DNA from: Amanita rubescens
Lineage: Eukaryota > Basidiomycota > Agaricomycetes > Agaricales > Amanitaceae
Assembly: GCA_015039365.1 (NCBI GenBank)
Contig: WION01000698.1
Coordinates: forward strand, 1 to 23,951
Length of the DNA stretch: 23,951 nt
Direction: 5' to 3'
Numbering within the stretch: the first letter of the stretch is position 1; each line of letters opens with the position of its first letter. Below are positions 1 to 9,327 of this stretch, piece after piece. Both the position numbers and the translations under genes were made by a program. The notes under the pieces were generated by a model, which was not told where the DNA came from, ran no database searches, and saw only the letters and a program-made list of their open reading frames with translations.

Positions 1-56
1 GTTCCTACAGGTGAATACAGTCGTTCTCGTGTATCGACTGAGTATATTTAGAGTTC

Positions 57-1109
57 CTACAGAAATGCATCTGATGACCAACGTCCCATTACACGGACAA
101 CATTAGGGTCCACTTTCCGAAGTAAGTAGTGCGTCGTGCCACCAATCCGGAACGAGTGACCCGTAAATCTTGGGTGACCCCAACTTTTCCATAGTTCGTT
201 GCATCGCTTCATAAATTTTGACGGCGTGAGTAGTTTCCGTGCGTGAGCGTTATTATCCCAGTAACTGAAGAGCGCCATATTTGGATCGGTAATATCGTTC
301 ATAACCATGTGGTTATTCATTGCGTTTATCGGATCAGTGAGTCCGCCCTGGCGGCAAATGGCAACCTCTTCTCCCTGAGTGCCTTTCGTCTTTGTGCAAG
401 GGAGATATAACATCCGGGAACCGGCTGTAGTGTGGGGAGGGCGAAGGTTTGCAAGGGTAGGGTGTAGCTGGTTATTGAAGGTCGAATATTTCTCCTGAGT
501 GGCGCAGATTTCTCCCACTCGTAGTTGAGCATAGAACATAGTAGTCGCTGCAGCACAAACGGCGTGGTCCAGAGGTGAGAATGGACCTTTAGATTGGCAT
601 AGCTGTTCTAGCATTTCAAAAGTGACGGGAGGGCGGCGAGAAGATTTCGCGGAAGGTGGAGAGGTCTTGCGAGCGCCTCGTAACACGTAGTCAAGAAGTA
701 TGCCACCATTCCAAGACGTGTTGTGTCGTATATGCCAGGCCCTCACTGCAGCAATTCTGTTTTGGATGCTGGTTCCGGATATGGATCCTGCAAGGCTAGC
801 GGCATATGAGGCCAGGAGCATTTCATCTGCAGGAAGTCGTCGGAGAGATGGTATCCGCTGATCGTCACAGAATCGAAGAAAGTCCTTTACACTAATGTCA
901 TATCGACGGCGTGTTGCTGGTGCCCAGGCCTTTTCCAGGATATGTGCAACATGAGCGGGTATTACTACATGAGCGGGTATTACTACTTCATGGGGAGGAA
1001 GGGTAACTGGTTTGTTTGTTACGTGGTTACGGTAACGTTGGTGGTGCTTTTTCAGGTGTCGCGGTTGGCGAAAGAGGTTGTCTAGGTGTTGTGCCAGCGA
1101 TTCGGGCAT
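57..1109 (-). CDS. Tyrosine recombinase of the DIRS-like element, 3' end incomplete
   Basis: A 350-codon frame from the ATG at 1109. The core of a tyrosine recombinase is visible: the first catalytic arginine at residue 197 in QLRVGE, the HxxR pair at H318 and R321 (HSFRIGG), and W344 in GRWSSDAFL. The nucleophilic tyrosine normally follows this last motif within a few residues, but the frame stops right after it. The stop sits in CTGTAGGAAC (minus strand), which recurs 52 bases downstream at the window edge, so GT..AG borders of a 56-base intron can be drawn and the tyrosine exon may lie outside the window. The alternative is a truncated, inactive enzyme. Residues 43-54 contain a doubled IPAHVV unit from an 18-base tandem duplication. 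The family's role is to insert circular cDNA without a target-site duplication. Confidence 0.8.
   Translation of the reverse strand: MPESLAQHLDNLFRQPRHLKKHHQRYRNHVTNKPVTLPPHEVVIPAHVVIPAHVAHILEKAWAPATRRRYDISVKDFLRFCDDQRIPSLRRLPADEMLLASYAASLAGSISGTSIQNRIAAVRAWHIRHNTSWNGGILLDYVLRGARKTSPPSAKSSRRPPVTFEMLEQLCQSKGPFSPLDHAVCAAATTMFYAQLRVGEICATQEKYSTFNNQLHPTLANLRPPHTTAGSRMLYLPCTKTKGTQGEEVAICRQGGLTDPINAMNNHMVMNDITDPNMALFSYWDNNAHARKLLTPSKFMKRCNELWKSWGHPRFTGHSFRIGGTTHYLLRKVDPNVVRVMGRWSSDAFL
951..986. repeat. Perfect 18-base tandem duplication within the recombinase gene
   Basis: The unit ATGAGCGGGTATTACTAC occurs twice back to back (951-968 and 969-986). It is in frame and adds six residues to the poorly conserved N-terminal part of the recombinase. 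Confidence 0.9.
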
Positions 1110-1210
1110 GACAATGGTGAAAAGACGCGTTGGGTTACGTGGTCAAATATTCCAAACATGATAAGGCATGTAAATACTCCGACAAGGTGTACTGTTATTG
1201 CCAATGTAAA

Positions 1211-1270
1211 GAATAGTGTATCTGCTAACGCTAAACAAGTGTAAAGTATAGTGTATCCGCTAACGCTAAA
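1211..1270. repeat. Two 25-base direct repeats between recombinase and gag/RNase H genes
   Basis: Copies at 1211-1235 and 1246-1270 differ at two positions and share the core GCTAACGCTAAA; the period is 35 bases. They occupy most of the 156-base spacer between the two element genes (1110-1265), which holds no other recognisable feature. The role is unknown; this could be replication slippage or a promoter or leader element for the recombinase transcript. Confidence 0.8.
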
Positions 1271-3263
1271 TGTATGAAAGGTAATGTGCCAGATGCGAAG
1301 GTATCGGTGGTCGTGGATGTATTTGCTTAGAAGTGGAAGGAAGTGCACCCCGAGATATGCAGTCGGCAGGGTTGTTTTTGGTGGACACCCATTCTGTCGT
1401 AAGCCATAAACCGTGCGACTGTATTAAGGATACAATGTGCCGCAGTATCGCATTTTGTTGTATGCCGCGGGACGTGCCAGCACTGATAGAGTGGACCACT
1501 CCTTGATTGTCGGAATGGATGATGAAGTGCTCCTGTTGGCGGTTGAGAGAAACCAAAGTGCGTAAAGCAACTTCGACGGCGACCATCCCGTGATCTCGGC
1601 CGAGACATAGGGAGCAAGCGTGAATGTGCTTGCAAGCTTCGCGACGTGGACAGGTGGAAGGACCATTGAAGTTGTGGCAATATGTTTTCCCTTCGGTATC
1701 GCGCCAGATGCCCTTGGCGTCGCGGTGCAGGTGAGTGCCAGATCGGCAGAGCGTGAATTTGTGGGAGCGCTTTCCGCAGTACATGCACCGCGTGTTATTC
1801 GTATTCTCCGTACTCTCCGCCTGGGAGTTTTTTGAGTTTTTTCCTCCGGTGATCGCAGGGCGACGAAAGGAGCTATTACTGGTGGAACTCGCCACCAAGG
1901 TAGTCATTTGGCGCAAGACGTGATTACGGAAGGTTTCGTCGTAGAGTTTGCCATGCCACATGTCAGGTCGAAATTCCATTTTTCGGAGAACCCATTCACG
2001 TCGTAAACGGATATCATATTCGCGTAGGACAGCGAAGTCTACAGCAGAACCAATGCGACGGTTAATCTCGTCAAAGTGACATTGCCAGGCTTTCGCCCAG
2101 CCTTGAGCTTTCCGGCCGCCTCCCCATAGGTGGTCATGCAAGAGGGTGACGTAGCGTGAAGAGGCATCTCGCCAGTCCTCAATAGAAATGGACTCCTCGC
2201 CTGTGGAGTCAAATTTTGACACGTGGACCTGGAGGGATCCTTCCTCCACTTTCACCACATGTCGTGATTCCCTGTCCACTGCTGCGGTACGAGCATCGTG
2301 GCATGCCTTTTTCGTGAGGACAGTCAAAGGGATGTAAATTTTCATGCCCTTTTCCAGAGCAGTGACAACCTTAACAGGTGCTAGGACGGAGAAAGGGTCG
2401 AGTTCGGGATAGTGACCACCAGGGCTAGGAGGACAGTGCCGAGATTTCTTCGCCGGGGAAGGAGTATCAGGAAAGGTAGAGTGGTCTGTAATAGAATTAT
2501 CAGACCAGAATTGTTAGAACGGAGTTGTGCATGTAAGTGAGCTGTATGCTCGTGCAGGATGTGATAACTCGAGCTGTAAGCTCGTTGTAGTATATGCGTA
2601 GTAGGGTATATGCGGTAGCGAGTTTAATACTCGTACTGCGGTGTATGGACAGATCGCGTGATTGTCATACAGAGCTCATAGCCGTATTGATATATGCGCA
2701 GGGATTCATGGTATGATGGTAATATACATACCGTTATTGCGCTTCGCGATCCATTCTGCAAATAATTCTTCTGCTTGACGGCGAACAAAGTCGCCTAGTT
2801 CCTGTCGTGAAAAGGAAAGACGCGGACTTTCTGGATCCACTGAAGAGTGGCGACGGCGTCGAGGGCGTTTTTCTGACGGTACTTCATCCACATAGCTAAG
2901 AGGAGAAGGAGGAAGGTCGTTCACCCGTTCCTGTTCATCGTCGTCGTCCTCGCGAGGCTCAGGGGTGGTAGCACGTCGAGGGGAGGATCCTGAGGGTTCT
3001 GTTGTTTCCTCAATGGTAGAGATCTGCGTTTTTCGTCTACCAGTAGCACCGGTGGACATGAGAGGAATGGAGCGCGCGCCGGGTTCACCGGGACCCGCCA
3101 ATGTGGGATTTTGTTCCAAGGTGGCAGTAAACTGGCGAGTATCACTAGCATCAGCGTTTTCGTTGGTCGAGTTTTCGTTCGAAGGTGGAGGTATCTCGTT
3201 AGATCCGGAAGGAGGGACAGCGGAGGAAATTGTTGTGGATCTGTTATTACGCGGGCGAGCCAT
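1266..3263 (-). CDS. Gag-type protein fused to RNase H-like tail (reverse transcriptase lost)
   Basis: Two exons, 3263-2732 and 2485-1266, separated by a 246-base intron with donor GTATGT and acceptor ATTACAG; spliced length 583 aa. Exon 1 is low complexity (Ser, Thr, Pro and acidic) and ends in a likely coiled coil (SRQELGDFVRRQAEELFAEW). Exon 2 carries a basic gag-like region, then Cys/His fingers from about residue 411 (CMYCGKRSHKFTLC) to about 471, ending in CSLC. At residue 477/478 (near base 1587) it changes abruptly to RNase H-like sequence with HSDNQGV (about 504) and NPADCISRG (about 549-557). In intact elements the reverse transcriptase lies between these parts. The fused frame has no stop. 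It could be a passive deletion or a packaged non-autonomous protein; the sequence does not decide. Confidence 0.78.
2486..2731 (-). other. 246-base intron of the gag-type gene, rich in short stem-loops
   Basis: This intron is four to five times longer than the others in the window. It contains palindromes at 2539-2551 (GAGC, 5-base loop, GCTC), 2570-2584 (CGAGC, 5-base loop, GCTCG) and 2619-2633 (CGAGT, 5-base loop, ACTCG), all with a 5-base loop, and three copies of TATATGCG (near 2591, 2608 and 2692). Confidence 0.7.
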
Positions 3264-3663
3264 TATGGTTGTGAGAGAATGTGTAGTGAGAAAATTGCGA
3301 GAATATTGCTAGGGTACGCTAAGGAAGATTCAGGCGACGATGACGGCGAGTTCAAAGGATTCTGGGAACTCGTCCGTCACGTCGTCACGAAATATCACGT
3401 CCTCATTCCTTTCCGGGCGTTCCCAGTTTTAGCAGGAGCTGAGCCGGAGCCAAAAATAGGCTCCGGCTCCCGATTGGAAAGAGCTCCAAGCCACGAGCCC
3501 TCGGCGCTTCAGTAACCACGGCTGGGAACGAGATTATCAGCACAACTTCACTTCCATCGATACGCTCCTCTGCGACACGATTGCTATATTTTCACCTGTC
3601 TGTCTCTCGATATGGTACGTAGTTCATTCTATACATTCTCCAACGCCTGTTTGACATCTCTTC
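3264..3663. other. 400-base spacer between retroelement gag and USP7-like gene
   Basis: This divergent spacer should hold promoters for the gag gene (minus) and the USP7-like gene (plus). It contains the 11-bp hairpin at 3441-3469 and three copies of TGGGAAC (3363, 3523 and inverted at 3419). The last 90 bases before the plus-strand ATG are pyrimidine-rich, as fungal leaders often are. The upstream edge of the retroelement lies somewhere in this stretch, but I could not place it. Confidence 0.5.
3441..3469. repeat. Perfect 11-bp hairpin with 7-base A-rich loop
   Basis: GAGCCGGAGCC, loop AAAAATA, GGCTCCGGCTC. The stem is GC-rich and the arm itself repeats a GGAGCC unit. It lies between the divergent gag and USP7-like genes. 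Confidence 0.85.
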
Positions 3664-5851
3664 ATGACTGTCATCGATAAGGAACAGACAGGTGTCCCTC
3701 CAACAGACACGGCTGACCTCGATGTATCCGTTAAAGACCGTAAGCGCTTTCACTCTTTTCAATACACGTGTCTTGCTTCCCGCGTTGTAGACAAGGCTTT
3801 CGCGGCTAAACATCTTCCTGATCTCGGATACGACGTGAAGGGCTTCAGAGTTTTCACCTGGCGACTAACGAATTGGACAAAGCTCGAGGAGAAGCTAACA
3901 AGCCCCGAGTTTGAATGTGGTGGTCATAAATGGTGGTGTACCCTGTTGCTGCATTTGCGAATAGCAATATTCACATGTCGAAAGGCGTATCCTTCTGTTC
4001 CCTTTCGGGAATTCGAATGCTCCTCCTCATGAGACCCTATCCGTATACCTCGATTATGCTAACCCAAAGGAAGCTCCGGAAGGATGGCATGCATGTGCCC
4101 AATTTGCGATCGCGATATCTAACATTCAGGACCCTACTACCCATACTGTTAGCTGTAAGTCCCGCCCATAATATGTTTTGTGAAGTGCTGATGTCAAGAA
4201 TATCAGACGCACGTCACCGCTTTGTTGCGGAGGAACCTGAATGGGGGTTTACCCGCTTTAGCGAGCTGCGAAAGCTGTTCTCAAAACAAGAAGGCAATAC
4301 TAGGCCCACGATCGAAGAGGAGTCAGCCGATTTAACTGTATATGTCAGAGTCCTAGAAGACCCGACGGGCGTACTACTACTATGGCACAATTTTACCAAC
4401 TTGATCTTCTGGCCAAAAGAGCGTCGACTAGAGGAAGAAAGGCTACAACTCGAAGAAAAGAAGAGGGAGCGAGAAGAGCAAAATTTGTCCCTCACAGTAA
4501 AAGTGAGGGCTAGTTATCAAGAGCATGCCTTTACTAACCTCAATCAGATCGTAACAGATGCAACGTTTGTGAAACATGAAGGGTTCGACCTGGCAACGTT
4601 CGACGAGAAGAATTGGCCGCCATCCGACTTGCCATCATTCCGCATTTTGAAACAAGAAATTTACAGTGTTTTCAAGGCCCGGATCGCGCAACACTTCGAT
4701 TATCCTGAAAGCCAGATACGACTGTGGGTTCTGGTCAATCGACAAAACAAAACAGTTCGGCCTGATGCGATTATTCACGAGAACGAACCAACATTGAGTA
4801 TGCTGCCTCTTTGAACTTCTACCGTGTAATCTTAAGCTTGTCGCCAGAGATTGAGGACATTCGAATTAATATGGCAGCGGGACAAAATGACCTCCGTCTG
4901 TACTTGGAGGTCATTCCAGATCCCGCGAAGGTAATTACGTATTTAGTAAAGCAGAATGGTTCTTTGATTCTCTTCTAGCCTATTTCCCCGCCTCAGTCCA
5001 TTATGATCTTCTTGAAGCACTTTAACACATCCAACCAGTCTCTTTACGGTATTAGCAAAACCTACGTTCTACGACGGAGTAGAGTGGGTGATTTGGTACC
5101 CATTATCAACCAGAGGATGCGGTGGATATCTGGCACGCCACTCAAATTGTATGAAGTATGCTGTTCGCTTGTTTCGTAGAAGAATTGTTATTAAGCCAGA
5201 CGAAATTTAGGAAATAAAGCCAGGCCTGATCCAGCTTATGAAGCCGGGACTATCTTTCATACAGAGCGAGATACAAGATGGCGACATCGTCTGTTTCCAA
5301 GTCGATCTCCTCGAAAAAGAGTAAGCACCCCAACATTTTTTCTGGCCATATCTAACACATCCTCCAGGGTCCATGACTTAGAGAGTCAAAGTCGTTGCTC
5401 TGATTCGATGCAATATTACGAATACCTTCAAAACAGAGTCTTGATCATTTTCAAACCCAAGTTTGGGGAGCCTGATCACCGGGATCGCCCAGAGTTCAAA
5501 TTAATCCTTAGCAAGAAGCAGAACTATGACATAGTAAGTTGTTAGATGTGTTCCTCATGCAAGCCCATGTAACCATGTTTTCTCTAGATGGCTGGAAAAG
5601 TGGGGGAATATCTAAGACATAATCCTATCAAATTGCGATTTACCACGACTCATGCCTCCAACGGTTCTGCGAAATCCATCCTTAAGCAGTCACTGAACCA
5701 ATGCATAGCAGAGATCGTCACACCTAGCTACATCAAACCATGTCAGACTACAATACTGTACGAGAAGTTGGAGGTCAGCATCGTTGAGCTGGAGACAACG
5801 GAAGTGAGAACGGGGGGAGGGATGCAATCGTCATTATTGCTACGAATATAA
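3664..5851 (+). CDS. USP7/Ubp15-derived MATH and UBL protein lacking the peptidase domain
   Basis: Ten exons: 3664-3739, 3791-3932, 3985-4154, 4207-4502, 4548-4797, 4848-4930, 4979-5155, 5211-5320, 5368-5533, 5588-5851. All nine introns are 45-55 bases with GT/AG ends, and phases join into an uninterrupted 577-aa frame. A MATH (TRAF-like) domain spans about residues 44-192, with FTWRLTNW, FECGGHKW and WGFTRFSELRKLF, and ends in VLEDPTG..WHNF. In USP7/Ubp15 this leads into the C19 peptidase with its Cys and His boxes. Here, after about nine unassigned residues, it continues with RRLEEERLQLEEKKRE (from 202), normally found just after the peptidase, then the ubiquitin-like region (RLWVLVNRQNKTVRP, then QSIMIFLKHF). 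Homology stops after VELET (about residue 560); the last 17 residues look unrelated. The donor of intron 2 can also be placed at 3936, adding one Trp. It might bind substrates or partners without cleaving ubiquitin, or be a recent pseudogene. Confidence 0.85.
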
Positions 5852-5866
5852 TGTACTATCCAACTT

Positions 5867-7275
5867 TCATGTACTACTAGTATTCCGTTCAATTTGCACT
5901 TGGATGATATGGGCCAATGAACAGTATATTGCAGCAGATGCGGGAGCCTGAGGGTTCAAGGGCCCGCAGCATTGCGAGCCACCCGTCGTAACGTGACGAT
6001 AACTATTGCCAGTCTCGTGCGTAGCATACGTACATCGGGTCCTCACGTTCGGAGCGACGTAAATAGCTTGAAGCAACCCCGGTGGGGTGAAAAATGAATA
6101 CCCTCCCCAACCGGCGTCCGACCAGCTTGGTTGTAGCTTAAAGTGCTCTGCAGCCACATTCAGCGCGCCCTCTGGCGTCGTCACGTTTATCTGGAAGAAG
6201 ATGAAGGTAACAGGAAAGACTTCATGTGTGCGATAGGTGACGGACACAACAACGTCATAGGTGCCTCCACCTCCGCCGCGAAGAGCCCAGAAGAGATCAG
6301 AATACTGATATTCGTTGGCCGTGGCGTATTTTCCCGAGGCAAGGACTACCGTGAACTGGATTGCGTTGTCGACACCTGTGTGTTAAGCAGGCCAGATATC
6401 GGAGTTTCCAAGAAAACTGACCTAAACCAAACTTCGGCGATAGTACACTGTGACCTCCACCTTGGATCCACCCTCCTGCAGCACCGACAGATCCTCCAAC
6501 TGATACGCCACCAACGATCGTTCGGTTATGCGGCATCGTAAGCCTCAAACCATTGCACTCCTGCGCCTAAAGTTAACGCTAATGTACGAACGTCAGGTAT
6601 AACATCATTGAACCATGACGCTCAGAAGCTACCTTGATATGTCTCGTCCGACGGAGCACCTTTCGGGATGAATTGATCGTCATAACTTATATTCTTGAGG
6701 TTGTGGGTCCATAGCATAAATACACCGCGAGCTATGCTCCTGCCCAGATAATCATGTCTGTCAAGCGAATCAGCCTTTGAAGTTACAATAAAAAACAAGA
6801 CCGCTTACCCCCGTGTTCTTTATGACCAATCTCAAATTATGCTCGGCTGCGAACGTGACCGTGGTTGGATATCACTAACTTGTCTCGCGTCCACTCCCAA
6901 GATTGAGATGTTTCCTTGGTCACACGGGAAAGTCGTGTTGTAATAACACGCATCGATGGTCCCGTTCTTGAAAGTGAATGTTTCAAAATTGATCGATTGC
7001 ATAGCTCCAGGGATGTTGGAGCGGTATGGACAATCGGAAAGGAGCGTCACGACGTTGGTGCAGTTGCCTGAAGGGTGAGAAGGAGGATAGCAAGCGGAAG
7101 CAGGAGGAATCGGTCTGATTAGGGGTTAAGAGAGTTTCGACGCAAGCTGAGTAAATTCGGACGTCGACGGCCAGCAGGCTTTATATGAACGACATTTGCA
7201 TCTGGGAGTCGAGGATACAACGGAGAAGACAGAAACCGTCACGATTGAGATAGATGGCAACCAACTGACTCTCAT
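5867..7275 (-). pseudogene. Broken FAD-linked oxidase (PCMH type, secreted)
   Basis: Starts at the ATG at 7275 with a signal peptide (MRVSWLPSISIVTVSVFSVV), then a Cys-rich N-terminus. The FAD-binding PCMH fold follows: VKNTG-HDYLGRS-like segment (histidine of the usual covalent flavin site), NRTIVGGVSVGGSVGAAGG, GGGHSVLSPKFGLG, and a glycine run in LRGGGGGTYD. The family oxidises alcohols or other small molecules with O2. Damage: an in-frame TAA at 7128-7126 (codon 50), a one-base loss near 6868, an extra G at the next donor (near 6811) leaving the following exon out of phase, another frameshift near 6531, and loss of recognisable homology after YVAPNV (about 6044). Introns can still be traced (for example 6632-6579). 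It lacks the C-terminal substrate and berberine-bridge part and converges on the USP7-like gene with 15 bases between frames. Confidence 0.85.
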
Positions 7276-8060
7276 GGCGAAGTTATGGGGCGAAAGGTAA
7301 CCGTCATTGAATATGTAGGCGACGGAAGGATGGGTATCATCACGTCATAACTCATACGAACAACGATATTATTGCCTTAGTTGTTCGTGGACCGAAACCT
7401 GCACAGCATATCGATCATTATCAAGAACGTAAAATCCGCGTTGTCTCTACGCACCGTTGATGCATTGATGAATTGCCCAAATACCAGAATTTACCCCGAC
7501 ACCAACGTGCCTCACCATGCCCGAAAAGCTTATTATAGCTGGAGGAGGTAGATTCTAGAGGCCAAGATGGAGCGCTAGAAGACGTGGAGTACTAGTGGCA
7601 ATGGAAGTGTATATGACTTTTGCGACCATGATCAACGCATTTCCGAAGCCAAAGCTCACGGTAAGGAACATCTAAGACTATCATACAACAAAAACACCAT
7701 AAACGATGCGTCAATGACTATGACCTAAGTTGTAACTATAATGGCAAGGCAAGAGTCTCTCCAGATAGATCAAGGCGAGTAATACGAGCGTACGTTTTAT
7801 AGATTTTACCTAAAGTAAGGACTTGAAAGAAAGAAAAAACTAGCGATTAAAGATCTATCAAAGATTGTCATGACATGTTTCGTAACGTAAAACGAAAGCA
7901 GATGCATTAAATGATCGAATATCCTGTGGGGGTATATATATAATACACATGGCAGAGTCTAGATGGAGCGTAGCTGGTTCCGAGTCTTCTGACCGACGAT
8001 CATCGATCATCGGCGATCCCGCGTCGATCAAGTATTGTTCCATAGATAACCCTCGGCATA
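7276..8060. other. 785-base intergenic stretch without a recognisable gene
   Basis: Lies between the 5' end of the broken oxidase and the 3' end of the tetraspanin gene, so it should hold the old oxidase promoter and the tetraspanin 3' UTR. A 68-codon minus frame at 7858-8064 overlaps the tetraspanin stop and looks like UTR rather than coding. No repeats or RNA genes were seen. Confidence 0.5.
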
Positions 8061-9327
8061 TCATATATCCAAAGCCTCCGGCGTTCTTCCACCAATGGAG
8101 TCGTACCGACCTCTGGACCTGAACGAGGTGCCAGAGACAGAGGGGGTTATAAGGGGCATAGTGGACATGGTACTGAGGTTGAGGCTGGAATGAGATTGTT
8201 TAAGAACGTCATTGGCTGCTTCTGCGCCGTATCTTTCTGCTAGAGTACTAGAAGGAAATGTTAAGGAGGTTTACGATAAAAGGGAATAAAACGAGAACGT
8301 ACTTGGCATAGTCGTCCATAATAGCTGCAACACTGTTCATATCAAGGCGGTAAGCCTTGGGCGTCATCCCTTTCCCAAACCTGTACGTGACATGGTTCGA
8401 GCACAGCAAGCCCGATACAATCACGAACACGTGGACGGGCACGAGGCCAAATACGCTCGTATACCAGTGTTTCAAAATAGAACGCTCAAAATTCAAAAAA
8501 TCTTGTTTACACCCCGCCAACGCGCTCCTTGAATAACACGAAGCGCTGACTGTCGCTTCGACATAGGGGTTGTAGTAACCACAACATTGGAGTTCGTTTT
8601 GCACGCGTAGCCGACCGGCGCTGCCGAGCTGGCGAGACCACTGACTGTTAACCTTGCCTTCGAGGTTGAATGCACGTCTTTTGTAGGAGAGGTAGCCTGG
8701 AATGACGAGGGCGGCGAAGACGAGCCAAAGGAGGAAGGTGTAGACGGCAAGGAAGGGGCGGTTGTTAAGGAGGATGCCTGCCCAGCCTATGACGCTGGTG
8801 AATAAGCCCAAGGCTGCGGCGACGGTTGAAGTGACCAATTCTGGAGAGTTGGCGGTGAGGATGATGTCAGAGTGTTTGAAGACGTTGAACCAGATGAGTA
8901 GACACACAACGAGAGAGATCAATGAGTAGATAGTAAGCTGAAAGTGGATTGAACTATGAGTCAAAGAAAGAAAGATGAAACGGAGGGAAAAACGCACAAG
9001 GGTGTTGGCAACGAGCAATATCCACTTGAATTTGGTCCATTTCATTTTTTTCCTGTTGTACCCATCATTGTAGTCGTCGTCAAGTCTATTCCCAATGCGC
9101 GCTTCGCCGCTCCTGAAAGCTTCTACACCTCCTCCTCGTTTTGGAAGGCTGAGGGGGTCTCCTTTGCCTTTCCTTCGGTACGGACCAGTGCCGGGTGACA
9201 GCAGGGCAGCAGAGAATTTGGCGGGGACATAGTTCACTGTCAACGACGTGGTGGACGTTGGACGTGAGAGGAAGGGCCTGGGGGTGAGGGGGGTGGAAGG
9301 TAAGTCATAGCGCGATTCTGCGAGCAT
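8061..9327 (-). CDS. Tetraspanin family membrane protein
   Basis: Three exons, 9327-8998, 8937-8303 and 8247-8061, with introns of 60 and 55 bases; 383 aa. The 60-base intron is a multiple of three and open, so the unspliced frame also reads through it; removal gives a continuous first helix. A cytosolic N-terminus of about 100 residues is Ser/Pro-rich with a basic cluster (NRKKMKWTKFKW) before helix 1 (about 103-127). Helix 2 is about 147-168 and helix 3 about 171-195. The large outer loop has the tetraspanin CCG at 228-230 and further cysteines at 244 and 253, and helix 4 is about 269-291. The C-terminal tail (QSHSSLNLSTMSTMP) is typical of the basidiomycete group. Tetraspanins organise membrane microdomains; in fungi they are linked to appressoria and hyphal development. 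The gene appears intact. Confidence 0.87.

Larger units (their letters stand above)
1..3300 (-). mobile_element. DIRS-like tyrosine-recombinase retroelement, internally deleted
   Basis: On the minus strand the order is a spliced gag-type gene with an RNase H-like tail (3263 to 1266), then a tyrosine recombinase (1109 to about 57). Gag with CCHC-like fingers, RNase H and a tyrosine recombinase in place of a DDE integrase is the DIRS-type combination. No reverse transcriptase is present: the finger region is joined to RNase H near 1587, so this is a deletion derivative. The downstream end lies outside the window. The upstream end was not located; 3300 is a placeholder just beyond the gag start. 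No terminal inverted repeats or internal complementary region were identified, so the DIRS assignment rests on protein content only. Confidence 0.75.

Noticed and set aside
3930..4032. Apparent frameshift in the MATH domain of the USP7-like gene
   Set aside because: Explained by a 49- or 52-base intron (3933 or 3936 to 3984) that restores HKWRILLFPFGNSN.
8493..8750. 85-codon minus frame inside the tetraspanin gene
   Set aside because: Shadow of the tetraspanin coding exon in another frame.
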